Shown: piece by piece, positions 25,528 to 34,329 of the stretch
Layout: every line of letters begins with the position of its first letter
How positions within the stretch are numbered: the stretch's first letter is position 1
Program-made: the position numbers and the translations under genes
NCBI GenBank assembly: GCA_902554325.1
Contig: CACDOH010000001.1
Span: 132,135-174,535 of the forward strand
Reading direction: 5' to 3'
Origin: an uncultured Pelagibacteraceae bacterium
GTDB taxonomy: Bacteria; Pseudomonadota; Alphaproteobacteria; Pelagibacterales; AG-422-B15
DNA: 42,401 nt
Notes under the pieces: model-generated
The model's input: the letters and a program-made list of their open reading frames with translations, nothing else
Told to the model about the DNA's origin: nothing
Database searches by the model: none

Positions 25528-26954
25528 CTCGCTATTAATATTTTCTTTATTTTTGATATACTGGTTATGAAGAGGTATCTTAATAAAAATATCTTAAGTC
25601 TTAAACGCATGAATAATTTTTGTAAAATATTAGCCCTATAATTACTTAAATATTCAAAAATAGAGTCGCTTATATTATCTAGACTTTTTGAGTTTAAATC
25701 ATATTTAAGAATCCCTCGCATGTCTTGAAGGTCTTTTTCACTTATCTTTCCCCTAAACTCTGTTATATTTTCAATAAAATCGTAATCAGCGTCTAGACCA
25801 TAATAATTCATTAAATCATTGGGATAACCTAGCCGATTTAAAGTGTGATAATTGTGATCAAATATCTTATCTCCATAATTATTTATTAAATACATTTTTT
25901 GTTTTTTATTTAGCATAAAATTTTGAACTCCATATTCTTTTTGATAAAAATTTTCATTCAAATCTATTTGGTCATGAAAACTTTCTCTTATAAAAAATTT
26001 CTTATAACGATCTACAAATATAATTGGTTTATTAAGTATGTTAATGTCTTGAAATGCAGTGGTTCCTAAGCTAATTACAAATTTTGAATATTTTAGTATT
26101 TTATAAAAATCATTATCTTCAACAACTTTTAATTTCGTATTAATTACTTCCCATGATTCTTTTCGACCATCATATGAAGAAATCTTTCTTTTTTGTCTAT
26201 CTGTTGGATGTAATTTTAACATTAAATTAAATGGTTTTTCTAATAATATGTCTGTAATTTTTTTATAAGACTCTAATACATGTGGAAACATGCTTGCTGG
26301 ATTGGGTGGCAAAAACATAATTAGTTCTTTATTTAAATCAAGCCCATACTTTTCGTAGAAAAAAATTTTGTCTTTTTTTTCTTCTTTTGTTGTTTGACAA
26401 TATTGAACAGATCCTGTGATTTTAAAATTATCAGATTTAAATATTTTCTTTATCTTTTTCTTTTTGATACTTTGGCTATATATATTATTAATAATTTCAT
26501 TATGTAGATAAAGTTGATTAGGTAAATATTTAGCAAAACAGATCTCCAGATTAGCTGGATTTTGATGAGATATTAGTATCTTATCCTGATATCTAATGTA
26601 AGCCAAAAAATAATCCATGCCTCGAAAAGCTCCTGTAATTATGATGTCATGATCTTTGATTAACTTATCTAAATGTCCAAAAGAATTTATCCAAATAGCG
26701 TTAGCTTCTTTAAAATCTTTATCATCTTTAAAACTCTCTGAAATACATGGAAATTTTGAAAAATAATTTCTCTTTCTTGCATCATCTTTAATCAAGCCTT
26801 CAGTAAATACAGCGTATGTAACCAAACAATTCTTATTCCTTCTAAGCTTTCTAACTAATTGTATGTCAGTTTTTTCAAATCCAATGTATAACCAATATGT
26901 TAAAATTAGAAATTTCTTTCTTATAACTGGTTTATTCTTGATTTTAGATTTCAT
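25524..26954 (-). CDS. GT-B-fold, CDP-glycerol phosphotransferase-like protein
   Basis: This 476-residue protein has the C-terminal donor-site pattern of glycerophosphotransferase and related GT-B enzymes: LIMFLPPNPASMFP, FNLMLKLHPTDRQ, then KFVISLGTTAFQDINIL and NKPIIFVDRY. The LHPTD and GTTAFQD segments correspond to the nucleotide-sugar site. The very C-terminus (RLRLKIFLLRYLFITSISK) is hydrophobic and basic, so it probably clings to the membrane, as is common for late polysaccharide enzymes. It is a paralogue in type, though not close in sequence, of the gene at 6476-7834. The donor sugar is unknown. Confidence 0.55.
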   Translation of the reverse strand: MKSKIKNKPVIRKKFLILTYWLYIGFEKTDIQLVRKLRRNKNCLVTYAVFTEGLIKDDARKRNYFSKFPCISESFKDDKDFKEANAIWINSFGHLDKLIKDHDIIITGAFRGMDYFLAYIRYQDKILISHQNPANLEICFAKYLPNQLYLHNEIINNIYSQSIKKKKIKKIFKSDNFKITGSVQYCQTTKEEKKDKIFFYEKYGLDLNKELIMFLPPNPASMFPHVLESYKKITDILLEKPFNLMLKLHPTDRQKRKISSYDGRKESWEVINTKLKVVEDNDFYKILKYSKFVISLGTTAFQDINILNKPIIFVDRYKKFFIRESFHDQIDLNENFYQKEYGVQNFMLNKKQKMYLINNYGDKIFDHNYHTLNRLGYPNDLMNYYGLDADYDFIENITEFRGKISEKDLQDMRGILKYDLNSKSLDNISDSIFEYLSNYRANILQKLFMRLRLKIFLLRYLFITSISKIKKILIAS

Positions 26955-27076
26955 AGTAACTTATTAGCAGCTATGTTTATTTGTTAATTTTATTTTATAA
27001 CATATTATTTTGTTACACTATATATGTTATAAATTATAAAAATACTTAAGAAATAATTACTAGGCTTAATTCTAAA

Positions 27077-27754
27077 ATGGAAATTAAAAAACACAAAGAT
27101 ATAATTAGTTATGAGAAGATACAAATAGAAAGATCAAGGCAAAAATTTGATTTTTGTAAGGTGTCCTATAACGATGTTAGTCGTTGGCAAAAAATTATTA
27201 AAGAAGATTTAAAAAAAAATCATTTAAATTTTAGAATATGCTGTCTAGGTACAAGATCCGGGAAAGAAGTAGATTTATTCAGAATAGGGTTCTCAAATAA
27301 TTTATTTTTAAAATTAATCATGAGAATGTTTAGTATCTCAAAGATACTTGAGAAATTTTTACAATTGATAGTTTATCCAATAAACAGAAAAAAGATTTCT
27401 TTTGATAAAATGGATTATGCATACGGTGTTGAGATAAATCCTGATGCAAAAAGAAAAGATATTTTAATTGCTAACTTTGATCTCCTACCTAAAGATTGGT
27501 ATAATAAATTTAATGTAATCTTTTCAAATTCATTTGATCAATCAATGAATCCAATCAAAACAAGTGAGCAATGGAAAAAACTTGCCGAAAGTAAGTCGAC
27601 TTATTTTATCATTTGTTTTTCTTATACTGAACCTACATTAACTGATCCCGTAGGTTATATTACTTTTGAAGATATTAAATCTCTATTTCCTGGGAAAGTA
27701 ATTTATTGCTCAAAAAATATTTCGACCTACCATGAGATTATTATAAAAAACTAA
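27077..27754 (+). CDS. Methyltransferase-like protein
   Basis: The 225 residues look like a divergent SAM-binding Rossmann protein: FRICCLGTRSGKEVDLFR as motif I, YGVEINPDAKRKDILIANFD with an acidic residue after the second strand, then WYNKFNVIFSNSFDQSMNP. A hydrophobic and basic segment lies between motif I and the second strand (about residues 70-100), which may contact the membrane or a lipid-linked substrate. The preceding 122 bases are AT-rich, separate two divergent genes and must hold their promoters. The role in glycan methylation is inference. Confidence 0.55.
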   Translation: MEIKKHKDIISYEKIQIERSRQKFDFCKVSYNDVSRWQKIIKEDLKKNHLNFRICCLGTRSGKEVDLFRIGFSNNLFLKLIMRMFSISKILEKFLQLIVYPINRKKISFDKMDYAYGVEINPDAKRKDILIANFDLLPKDWYNKFNVIFSNSFDQSMNPIKTSEQWKKLAESKSTYFIICFSYTEPTLTDPVGYITFEDIKSLFPGKVIYCSKNISTYHEIIIKN

Positions 27755-27786
27755 GTGTAATTTTATATTTGATTTAGTTTTTTATT

Positions 27787-29121
27787 TTAAACTGTGAAAA
27801 AATTTAATGAATTTTCTACTGTTGGATTGTAAACTTTGGATTTTCTAGAAAAAATTATGATTGATCCTGTTAATGCCGTATTCCAAGGAGAATTTCTCAT
27901 CATTAAATGACAAAATAAATCTTTATCTAAATTACATTCTAAATCTACTTTTCTGCTATTATATTTTGAATTACTTCTAATGATAAAAGACTTGAAATAA
28001 CCTGATTTATTCATATTAATTTCTCCATCATTCTTCAAACATAGATCCTTATAAACATTAATTTTTATATTCCAATTTGTATAAATATTTAATGTTTTAA
28101 TTCTTTGAAAATATTTATCCTGCGACTCATTAAACAATCTATTCATGAAATTTATCGATTTTATATATCTTTTTTTCTGATAAAAATATCTAACCTTAGA
28201 TAATTTTTTCTGAATATGATTTTTTATGCTACCAAGATCATCTATTATTGTCTTAATCTGGCTTTTGTTTCCGTTTAGATTAATATAACCTCCTCCTTCA
28301 ATATTTATGTATTCACACGACATTGAACGAAAGTGTTTTGCAACCTCAATATTACACGGTTGAGCAATCCATTTATTCAACAAAGAAAATTTTCCTGTAA
28401 TCATATATGTACCACCTGCTGGAAAATAAAACTCAGGATTAAATATTTTTACTACTTTATCTAATTTTTTAAAACTTTTTTTAATAATTCTTCTTTTTTC
28501 CAAGGGTTTATTCAAATTAGTAAAAGCTTGGGGATATCCACTTGCAGCACCCAGAGGATAACAAATTATAGATAGTGCACTCCTAAATTTATTATCAATA
28601 AATTTCTTAACTGACTTAAGTTCATTTATTGATAATGGATTGTCCACATTATTGTAAAATACTTTTTTGTCTGATCTTGATTGAATAATAATTGATGTAT
28701 CTAAATCGTAATTTACATGATCTTCTAGTTCACTAGTATTAGTTGACATCTGAGGGACAATTGCAATATTAAATTCTTCAGAAATCTTTTTTCTTTTTAA
28801 TGCATCAATTTCTAAAACATTATTAAAACCAAGATCATTTATCTTCTTCTTAAGTCTCTTAGAATTAAACTTCTTGATTATTATTCTTGTATTCTTTTTC
28901 CGATATCTTGATAAGACTTTTTCATCAAAATGATCGCAGTGTAAGTGGCTAATATATATAAAATCCGGGTTTATTTTATTTAGAAAAGAAGCATTCTCTT
29001 TATAAAAGGGCCATGAATACCATGCACTTTCTTTTGTTTTACCTATCCAAGGATCACAAACAATTTTTTCATTAGATGACTGAACTTCAATAAATGAGTT
29101 ACAATAATGCCTTATAATCAT
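27787..29121 (-). CDS. UlaG/CMAH-like metallo-beta-lactamase-fold hydrolase
   Basis: The 444-residue protein has the metal motif HLHCDH (His59, His61, Asp63, His64) after ISHLHC, an N-terminal VCDPWIGKTKESAWYSWP, the FYFPAGGTYMITGKFSLLN segment and a C-terminal KVYNPTVENSLNFF tail. This combination resembles the metallo-hydrolase part of CMP-N-acetylneuraminate hydroxylase (CMAH) and its bacterial relatives. The Rieske iron-sulfur domain that CMAH carries for hydroxylation is absent. In an island full of nonulosonic acid genes it may act on a CMP-sugar or free sugar acid; the reaction is open. The fold is certain, the CMAH kinship is from memory of family motifs. Confidence 0.72.
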   Translation of the reverse strand: MIIRHYCNSFIEVQSSNEKIVCDPWIGKTKESAWYSWPFYKENASFLNKINPDFIYISHLHCDHFDEKVLSRYRKKNTRIIIKKFNSKRLKKKINDLGFNNVLEIDALKRKKISEEFNIAIVPQMSTNTSELEDHVNYDLDTSIIIQSRSDKKVFYNNVDNPLSINELKSVKKFIDNKFRSALSIICYPLGAASGYPQAFTNLNKPLEKRRIIKKSFKKLDKVVKIFNPEFYFPAGGTYMITGKFSLLNKWIAQPCNIEVAKHFRSMSCEYINIEGGGYINLNGNKSQIKTIIDDLGSIKNHIQKKLSKVRYFYQKKRYIKSINFMNRLFNESQDKYFQRIKTLNIYTNWNIKINVYKDLCLKNDGEINMNKSGYFKSFIIRSNSKYNSRKVDLECNLDKDLFCHLMMRNSPWNTALTGSIIIFSRKSKVYNPTVENSLNFFTV

Positions 29122-29167
29122 ATAAATGTAAGTATATTCATATTAGTTTATATATAAGCAATTATTC

Positions 29168-30202
29168 TTAGATCAAGAATTTTAATATTGCTGTTACCCT
29201 CAATTTAGATAAAAATTTAAAAAGGAAAATATTAATTACTAATTTCAAAAAAGTAATATAATTTACGCTACTATTGTTAATATCTTCATAAATTTCTCTT
29301 GAGAAATCAATGTAATCATTTGTTATAGTGCTAATACTCTTAAAGTTATATTTATAATTATTCTCTCTATTTAAACCAGTCCTAACTTTATCTAACTTTG
29401 ATAAAAGCTCATCCATATCGTTATATAAGAGCCTTTGATCCTTAACTATCTCACTATTGCTTGAACAATTTCTTGTTATGGAAGGTAAGCCACATGAAAC
29501 TGCCTCTATTAATGAATTAGAACATGCTTCAATTTTGCTTGTTGATATATATATATCTGAGGATTTCAAATATTTTCCCAATAACTCACTACTCATTACC
29601 CCTAGATTTTTAATATTCTTAAATTTATATTTTTCATTGCCAATAAATACCATCTCGTATTTATTAAAGTCTAAACTGTTATCTAGTTGATTAAGAATAT
29701 CTATTCCCTTATTTGGATGAAAAGACCAGCTTGAGGAAATTAATTTACATTTTTTACTTGGCTGATAATGAATTTTATTTATACCATTAAAAATCGCACT
29801 ATCACTAGCATTATGAATTATCTTATATTTTTTTGCTAATTTAAGACCAGAATTTAAATTTCTTGATAAGCTCCATTGAGATTGAAAGATAGTAGCATCA
29901 GCCAAGTAAAGATTAAATTGATATATTAACTTATCAAAAATATTCCCATGTTTCCTGTTACTTGAAAGAGGACCGTCCATTCTATGTATAAATTTTTTCT
30001 TTGGATATTTAAATTTTAATTTGACCAATTTATAAAATTCATGATGTGAATTAAATATAATTATATCTGCATCAAAAGGATCTTTACATAACAACCCCTT
30101 GCTGCCAATTTCTTTCTTTAATGATTTAAGAAATGTACTGCCACCACCATTTTTCTTAGAAAAATTAAAAAGTATAAAAATTTTTAATTCTTTGTTACTC
30201 AT
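29168..30202 (-). CDS. Family 4 (GT-B) glycosyltransferase
   Basis: The 344-residue protein is a GT4-type retaining glycosyltransferase: GGGSTFLKSLKKEIGSKG at the N-terminus, FIHRMDGPLSSNRKHG, NASDSAIF, LISSSWSFHPNKGIDIL, and the EX7E motif in SKIEACSNSLIEAVSCGLPS. The donor is probably a nucleotide sugar added to a growing chain on the cytoplasmic face. Its C-terminal hydrophobic stretch (about residues 317-340) could associate with the membrane. It lies 8 bases downstream of pseI, at the end of the pseH-like/pseI run. Confidence 0.85.
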   Translation of the reverse strand: MSNKELKIFILFNFSKKNGGGSTFLKSLKKEIGSKGLLCKDPFDADIIIFNSHHEFYKLVKLKFKYPKKKFIHRMDGPLSSNRKHGNIFDKLIYQFNLYLADATIFQSQWSLSRNLNSGLKLAKKYKIIHNASDSAIFNGINKIHYQPSKKCKLISSSWSFHPNKGIDILNQLDNSLDFNKYEMVFIGNEKYKFKNIKNLGVMSSELLGKYLKSSDIYISTSKIEACSNSLIEAVSCGLPSITRNCSSNSEIVKDQRLLYNDMDELLSKLDKVRTGLNRENNYKYNFKSISTITNDYIDFSREIYEDINNSSVNYITFLKLVINIFLFKFLSKLRVTAILKFLI

Positions 30203-30210
30203 AATAAATT

Positions 30211-31248
30211 CTATTTAATTTTTAATTTTAGCAATACTTCTTTCTTTACCGGCATATTTTTTTTGATAGAAATAGGCGATTTTTTTCCTAGAATCTTCTC
30301 GAAATATTTAGGCTCTATACCATTAGCTGGCCTTACTCTTCTTATATTCTGGTAAGAAAATATTTCACCTTTGTTAATATTATTCGTTGCAAATATAGAC
30401 CTTCTATATCTTTTATTTTCATTTTCTGACTTTTTTCTGTAAAAAAATTTTTTCCCCATTAATTTATATGTTTCGTCTATAGCGCACCTAAACTCTTTAA
30501 TCTCATTTCCTTTTAAAGAGAATTTTACATCTAAACCCTTGTTCTGGCCTGAATAACCTATGTGTTTTTCAAATACTTCAGCTCCTGCAGCAACAGCTGC
30601 TTGAGCAATACTAATATCTAATGAATGATCTGATAAACCAACCCTGCAATTAAATTTTTTCTTTAAGATATGAATATTGTTTAAATTAAAATCTTTCTTA
30701 GTAGATGGGTAGTTACTGACACAATAAAGTAAAGTTATATCTTTAGCCCCATTAGCTGTTGCGGTATCAAAACATTCTTCAATTTCCTCTAGGCTAGCCA
30801 TTCCAGTTGAAATAATCATAGGTTTTTTTGTTTTAGAAATTTTTTTGACTAAAGGAAGATCAGTCATTTCAAATGAAGCAACTTTATAAATAGGGCAATG
30901 TAATTCTTCTAAAAAATCAACAGCAAATTCATCAAAAGGCGTACTGAAAATTTTAATCTTTTGTTTTTTAGCATATAAAAATAGTTCTTTATGCCATTCT
31001 AGAGGTGTGTGGGCTTTATTGTAGAGATCCCACAAAGTATGACCTTTCCATATTCCAGATCTAATCTTGAAAATATTTTTATCCGATTTTAGTGTCATGC
31101 TATCAGCCGTGTATGTTTGTATCTTGACTGCATCAGCACCCTTTGATTTTGCTAAATCAATTAATTTCTTTGCGATAGACAGCTTGCCATTATGATTAGC
31201 TGAAATTTCAGCGATCAAATATGGCTTGCCCTTTAAATTAATCATCAA
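30211..31248 (-). CDS. pseI: Pseudaminic acid synthase
   Basis: PseI condenses PEP with 2,4-diacetamido-2,4,6-trideoxy-L-altrose to form pseudaminic acid. The 345 residues have LIAEISANHNGKLS, ADAVKIQTYTADSMT, GHTLWDLYNKAHTPLEW, STPFDEFAVDFLEEL, YKVASFEMTD, LYCVSNYPS, GLSDHSLDI, EKHIGYSGQNKGLD, then a SAF domain with RRSIFATNNINKGE and NIRRVRPANGIEPKY. The LWDLY, PFD and SFE features separate PseI from NeuB. Its start overlaps the 68-residue upstream gene by 4 bases. It lies about 20 kb from pseB-C-F, also on the minus strand. Confidence 0.92.
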   Translation of the reverse strand: MMINLKGKPYLIAEISANHNGKLSIAKKLIDLAKSKGADAVKIQTYTADSMTLKSDKNIFKIRSGIWKGHTLWDLYNKAHTPLEWHKELFLYAKKQKIKIFSTPFDEFAVDFLEELHCPIYKVASFEMTDLPLVKKISKTKKPMIISTGMASLEEIEECFDTATANGAKDITLLYCVSNYPSTKKDFNLNNIHILKKKFNCRVGLSDHSLDISIAQAAVAAGAEVFEKHIGYSGQNKGLDVKFSLKGNEIKEFRCAIDETYKLMGKKFFYRKKSENENKRYRRSIFATNNINKGEIFSYQNIRRVRPANGIEPKYFEKILGKKSPISIKKNMPVKKEVLLKLKIK

Positions 31249-31451
31249 TTCTGGAGTTTTTTTGCAAGATTACTTATCTTCTTATCTTGCTTATATATTT
31301 CGGCTAATATCTTTGCAGATTTATTTGGATCTAAAGAAAAACTTAATCTTACCAAATTCATCCAGTTTACATTATTTTTTGATCTTATAGATTCAATTTG
31401 GTCAATTATATTACTATAATAATCTAAATTTTTTTTTGATTTTTTTTTCAT
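31245..31451 (-). CDS. Small helical protein between pseI and the pseH-like gene
   Basis: This 68-residue protein of unknown function is translationally coupled: its stop overlaps the pseI start by 4 bases and its start lies 2 bases after the acetyltransferase stop. After a lysine-rich start it reads IESIRSKNNVNWMNLVRLSF and AEIYKQDKKISNLAKKL, which looks like two or three amphipathic helices with no signal peptide or membrane segment. The tight placement between two pseudaminate enzymes suggests a helper or subunit for the pathway. I recognise no domain. Confidence 0.7.
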   Translation of the reverse strand: MKKKSKKNLDYYSNIIDQIESIRSKNNVNWMNLVRLSFSLDPNKSAKILAEIYKQDKKISNLAKKLQN

Positions 31452-31453
31452 AA

Positions 31454-32017
31454 TTAATAAACATCCTCAAGTGTTATTTTTGAAGTTTTACATATCTCTC
31501 TGCTAAAATATTTTGGATTATAACAAGCTACAAGAATGGCATCTTGTTCTTCACCGTCTACAAGATAATGTCCTTTAAGAATAGCTTCAATTACCCAATT
31601 AGCTTTAAGATAAACTTTTACTGCTCCAATATTTGATTTGATTATTGGCCCGTGAACTTTTCTTATACCTAAATCATTAAAGGCTACTAAGTTTCCAAGC
31701 TTTATAGCTTCTGATCCCAGACCCTGCTTCAAATAGTTTTTGTCACCTATAAAAACAACCAGGTCTGACTTTTTATGAAGATAATCGATAGGACCAATTT
31801 TTATAACTCCTATATTTTTACGATCTTTTATATGATGCACTAAATACTGATAAAGGTTTTTATTTTTAATACCATTATTGTATTCATCTAATAGGTTTTC
31901 TTTTGTAAATGTTCTTTTTGAAGCTGAGTAATTTTTAGCATGTTCATTATTATGCCAGTCAATAAACTCACTATTAATATCCTTATGACTTAGCTCTCTT
32001 AATTCAACAGTGGACAT
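31454..32017 (-). CDS. pseH: GNAT acetyltransferase, PseH-like
   Basis: PseH acetylates the C4 amine of the PseC product. The 187-residue GNAT protein of the RimJ/RimL type has LRELSHKDINSEFIDWHNN at the start, the acetyl-CoA loop KQGLGSEAIKLGNLVAF (Q/RxxGxG/A motif), and IRKVHGPIIKSNIGAVKVYL followed by KANWVIEAILKGHYLVDG. The position directly upstream of pseI, with the pseB-C-F genes nearby, makes PseH the natural role, though the sequence alone does not separate it from other sugar acetyltransferases. It opens the run ending with the GT4 gene. Confidence 0.8.
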   Translation of the reverse strand: MSTVELRELSHKDINSEFIDWHNNEHAKNYSASKRTFTKENLLDEYNNGIKNKNLYQYLVHHIKDRKNIGVIKIGPIDYLHKKSDLVVFIGDKNYLKQGLGSEAIKLGNLVAFNDLGIRKVHGPIIKSNIGAVKVYLKANWVIEAILKGHYLVDGEEQDAILVACYNPKYFSREICKTSKITLEDVY

Positions 32018-32065
32018 ATGTAAAAAGCTTTCAAATATTTTATACGAATTATAATTTTGATCATA

Positions 32066-32089
32066 ACATTATTACATTATTACATTATT
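32066..32089. repeat. Three tandem copies of ACATTATT
   Basis: The octamer ACATTATT is repeated three times without a break in the 154-base gap between the divergent pseH-like and DUF4910 genes. Such a repeat could change length by slippage and alter promoter spacing, but in so AT-rich a sequence it may be chance. No clear promoter hexamers are seen next to it. Confidence 0.6.
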
Positions 32090-32171
32090 AAATCAGAATT
32101 TAATAGCAAATGAAATAAGGTTTACTGATATTTCTATTGATAATAAAAAAAACACCTTTAAGTTCAAATGA

Positions 32172-33500
32172 ATGACAACTAATATCGACAAATTATTTGA
32201 TGAACTTTATCCTATATGTAGATCAATAACTGGTGAGGGTATTAACAAAAGTCTAAAAATTATTTCCAATTCGCTGCCAATAAAAATTTATTCAGTTAGG
32301 TCTGGAAAAAGAGTATTTGATTGGACCGTGCCAAAAGAATGGAAATTAAATCGTGCTTATTTAGCAAATGAAAATGGCAAAATTATTATAGATTCAAACA
32401 TAAATAATTTGCATGTTTTGAATTTTTCTCAACCATTTAGAGGAGTTTTATCTTATAAAGACCTCTCTAAACATATTCACACAATAAAAGACTTACCCAA
32501 TGCTATCCCTTATGTCACCAGCTATTATAAAAAGAATTGGGGATTATGTATGAGTTATAGGCAATTTAAAAAATTAAAAAAAAATACGAAGTATAAAGTG
32601 CACATAGACACTAAAATTAGTAATGGCTTTCTAAGATATGGAACATTTGATCTTAAAGGTGAGTCAAAAAAATTAGTTATGCTGTCATCTTATTTATGTC
32701 ACCCTAGCATGGCCAACAATGAATTATCTGGTCCCCTTACTATGATTAGGCTGTATGAAAAATTAAAGAGTTTGAAAAAAAGAAAATTTACGTATCGTTT
32801 CATTCTATTGCCTGAAACTATAGGTTCAATAACTTACTTACATAAACATGGATCCAGCTTAATTAAAAATATTGAGGGAGGAATGGTACTAACTTGCTTA
32901 GGAGGACCGAGCAAAAAGATTAGCTTTAAACTATCCCGAAGAGATTGGATCGGCAATGAGTCCAAATTTGACAAAATTGCTAAACATTATGCTAAGTATG
33001 AAAGTAATAATTTTACAACAAGGCCTTTCACTCCAACGGGAGGTTCAGACGAAAGACAATATTGTTCACCGGGATTTAACCTGCCAGTAATCCAAGCTGC
33101 AAAAACAGTTTATCCTCCCTATGGAAATTTTCCTCAATATCATACAAGCATGGATAATAAAAGTTTTATGAAAATAAGTTCTGTAGAAAAATCTGCAAAT
33201 CAAATATTTTCTTTTTTACAAACAGTAGAAATAACATCAAAGAAGTTAAAAGGTAGAGTTCAAAATTGTGAACCACAACTAAGCAAAAAAAACCTTTATC
33301 CAGCTATAAACTCTCATGATACAAGAAAGAAATCTAATAATGAAAAAATTGATAACAGAAATCAGTTAAATATAATATTATCTTTACTTTCTTTGGCAGA
33401 TGGAAAAAGAGATATTGTTGATATTTCTAACTTTTTAAAAATATCAGTAAATAAATTAATACCTATTATTGAACTATTAGAGAAAAATAAGCTTTTATAA
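32172..33500 (+). CDS. DUF4910/DUF2172 aminopeptidase-like protein
   Basis: The 442-residue protein belongs to the DUF4910 family (Zn-peptidase-like barrel with an inserted DUF2172 domain and a C-terminal winged helix), often found in polysaccharide clusters. Hallmarks are LFDELYPICRSITGEG at the start, VFDWTVPKEW, LSSYLCHPSMANNELSGP, LLPETIGSI, PTGGSDERQYCSPGF and YHTSMDN near the end of the catalytic part. The metal-binding ANDNLSG segment of relatives reads ANNELSG here (residue 183), so the usual Asp ligand may be shifted or lost. Peptidase activity has not been shown for the glycan-linked group to my knowledge; the role is unknown. The next gene starts 5 bases after its stop. Confidence 0.82.
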   Translation: MTTNIDKLFDELYPICRSITGEGINKSLKIISNSLPIKIYSVRSGKRVFDWTVPKEWKLNRAYLANENGKIIIDSNINNLHVLNFSQPFRGVLSYKDLSKHIHTIKDLPNAIPYVTSYYKKNWGLCMSYRQFKKLKKNTKYKVHIDTKISNGFLRYGTFDLKGESKKLVMLSSYLCHPSMANNELSGPLTMIRLYEKLKSLKKRKFTYRFILLPETIGSITYLHKHGSSLIKNIEGGMVLTCLGGPSKKISFKLSRRDWIGNESKFDKIAKHYAKYESNNFTTRPFTPTGGSDERQYCSPGFNLPVIQAAKTVYPPYGNFPQYHTSMDNKSFMKISSVEKSANQIFSFLQTVEITSKKLKGRVQNCEPQLSKKNLYPAINSHDTRKKSNNEKIDNRNQLNIILSLLSLADGKRDIVDISNFLKISVNKLIPIIELLEKNKLL

Positions 33501-33505
33501 GGGCC

Positions 33506-34297
33506 ATGAGTATTATTTTAATATCAGGCGATCATCCAAGACATAAATACTTTGTCAAATCTCTGATCACAACAGGACTTGTGGTTGGCTTGATTCTTGA
33601 AAAGAGGGAAAATTTTATTCCAGTTGCACCAAAAAATATTTCAAAAAAACTCTCTACTTTGTTTGATCACCATTTTTTGCTCAGAGATAAAGCTGAAAAT
33701 GAATTCTTTCAAATAAATCAAGATATAAATATTCCTGCCATTGAAGTTCGCAAAGAAAGCTTAAATTCAATTGAAACAATATCTTTTATTAAAAAAATGA
33801 ATCCTAAATTGGTTCTGTCCTACGGTTGTCATAAAATTGATAAGTCAATAATCAATTCATTCAAATGTAAATTCTGGAATACTCACGGTGGTCTCTCACC
33901 ATGGTATAGAGGTACAATAACCCATTTTTGGCCTAGCTACTTCCTTGAACCTCAAATGACAGGTGTTACCTTGCACGAAACTAGTGACTTCATCGATGGT
34001 GGAAATATATTATTTCAAACATCTCCTGAAATGGTCAAAGGAGACGGTATTCATCAACTAGCTTCAAGATCAACTCAAAAATATATTAATACTCTAAAAG
34101 AAAAATTAATTGAATTAGATTATAATAATTTACCAAATGGTCTACCCCAAAGTTCAGCTGGGAAAGTTTTTAAGACATCAGATTGGAAACCAGAACATTT
34201 AGAGGTAATTTATGATAAATACGATGATAGTATTGTTGATCTTTATTTATCTGGAGAAATCAAAAATAACTTGCCCAATTTAATCTCAGTATTTTAA
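33506..34297 (+). CDS. Formyltransferase-family protein
   Basis: The 263 residues match the formyl-transferase fold: FWNTHGGLSPWYRGT with Asn125 and His127, and SDFIDGGNILF with Asp164, the Asn-His-Asp catalytic set that uses N10-formyl-tetrahydrofolate. It lacks the C-terminal OB domain of Met-tRNA formyltransferase, and the NTHGGLSPWYRG version of the loop is typical of sugar-modifying members in glycan loci. It likely forms an operon with the DUF4910 gene. Next to the pseudaminate genes, an N-formyl variant of pseudaminic acid is a reasonable guess. Confidence 0.8.
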   Translation: MSIILISGDHPRHKYFVKSLITTGLVVGLILEKRENFIPVAPKNISKKLSTLFDHHFLLRDKAENEFFQINQDINIPAIEVRKESLNSIETISFIKKMNPKLVLSYGCHKIDKSIINSFKCKFWNTHGGLSPWYRGTITHFWPSYFLEPQMTGVTLHETSDFIDGGNILFQTSPEMVKGDGIHQLASRSTQKYINTLKEKLIELDYNNLPNGLPQSSAGKVFKTSDWKPEHLEVIYDKYDDSIVDLYLSGEIKNNLPNLISVF

Positions 34298-34329
34298 AAA
34301 AATAAGATCTCAATGAAGTAACATGTCAC

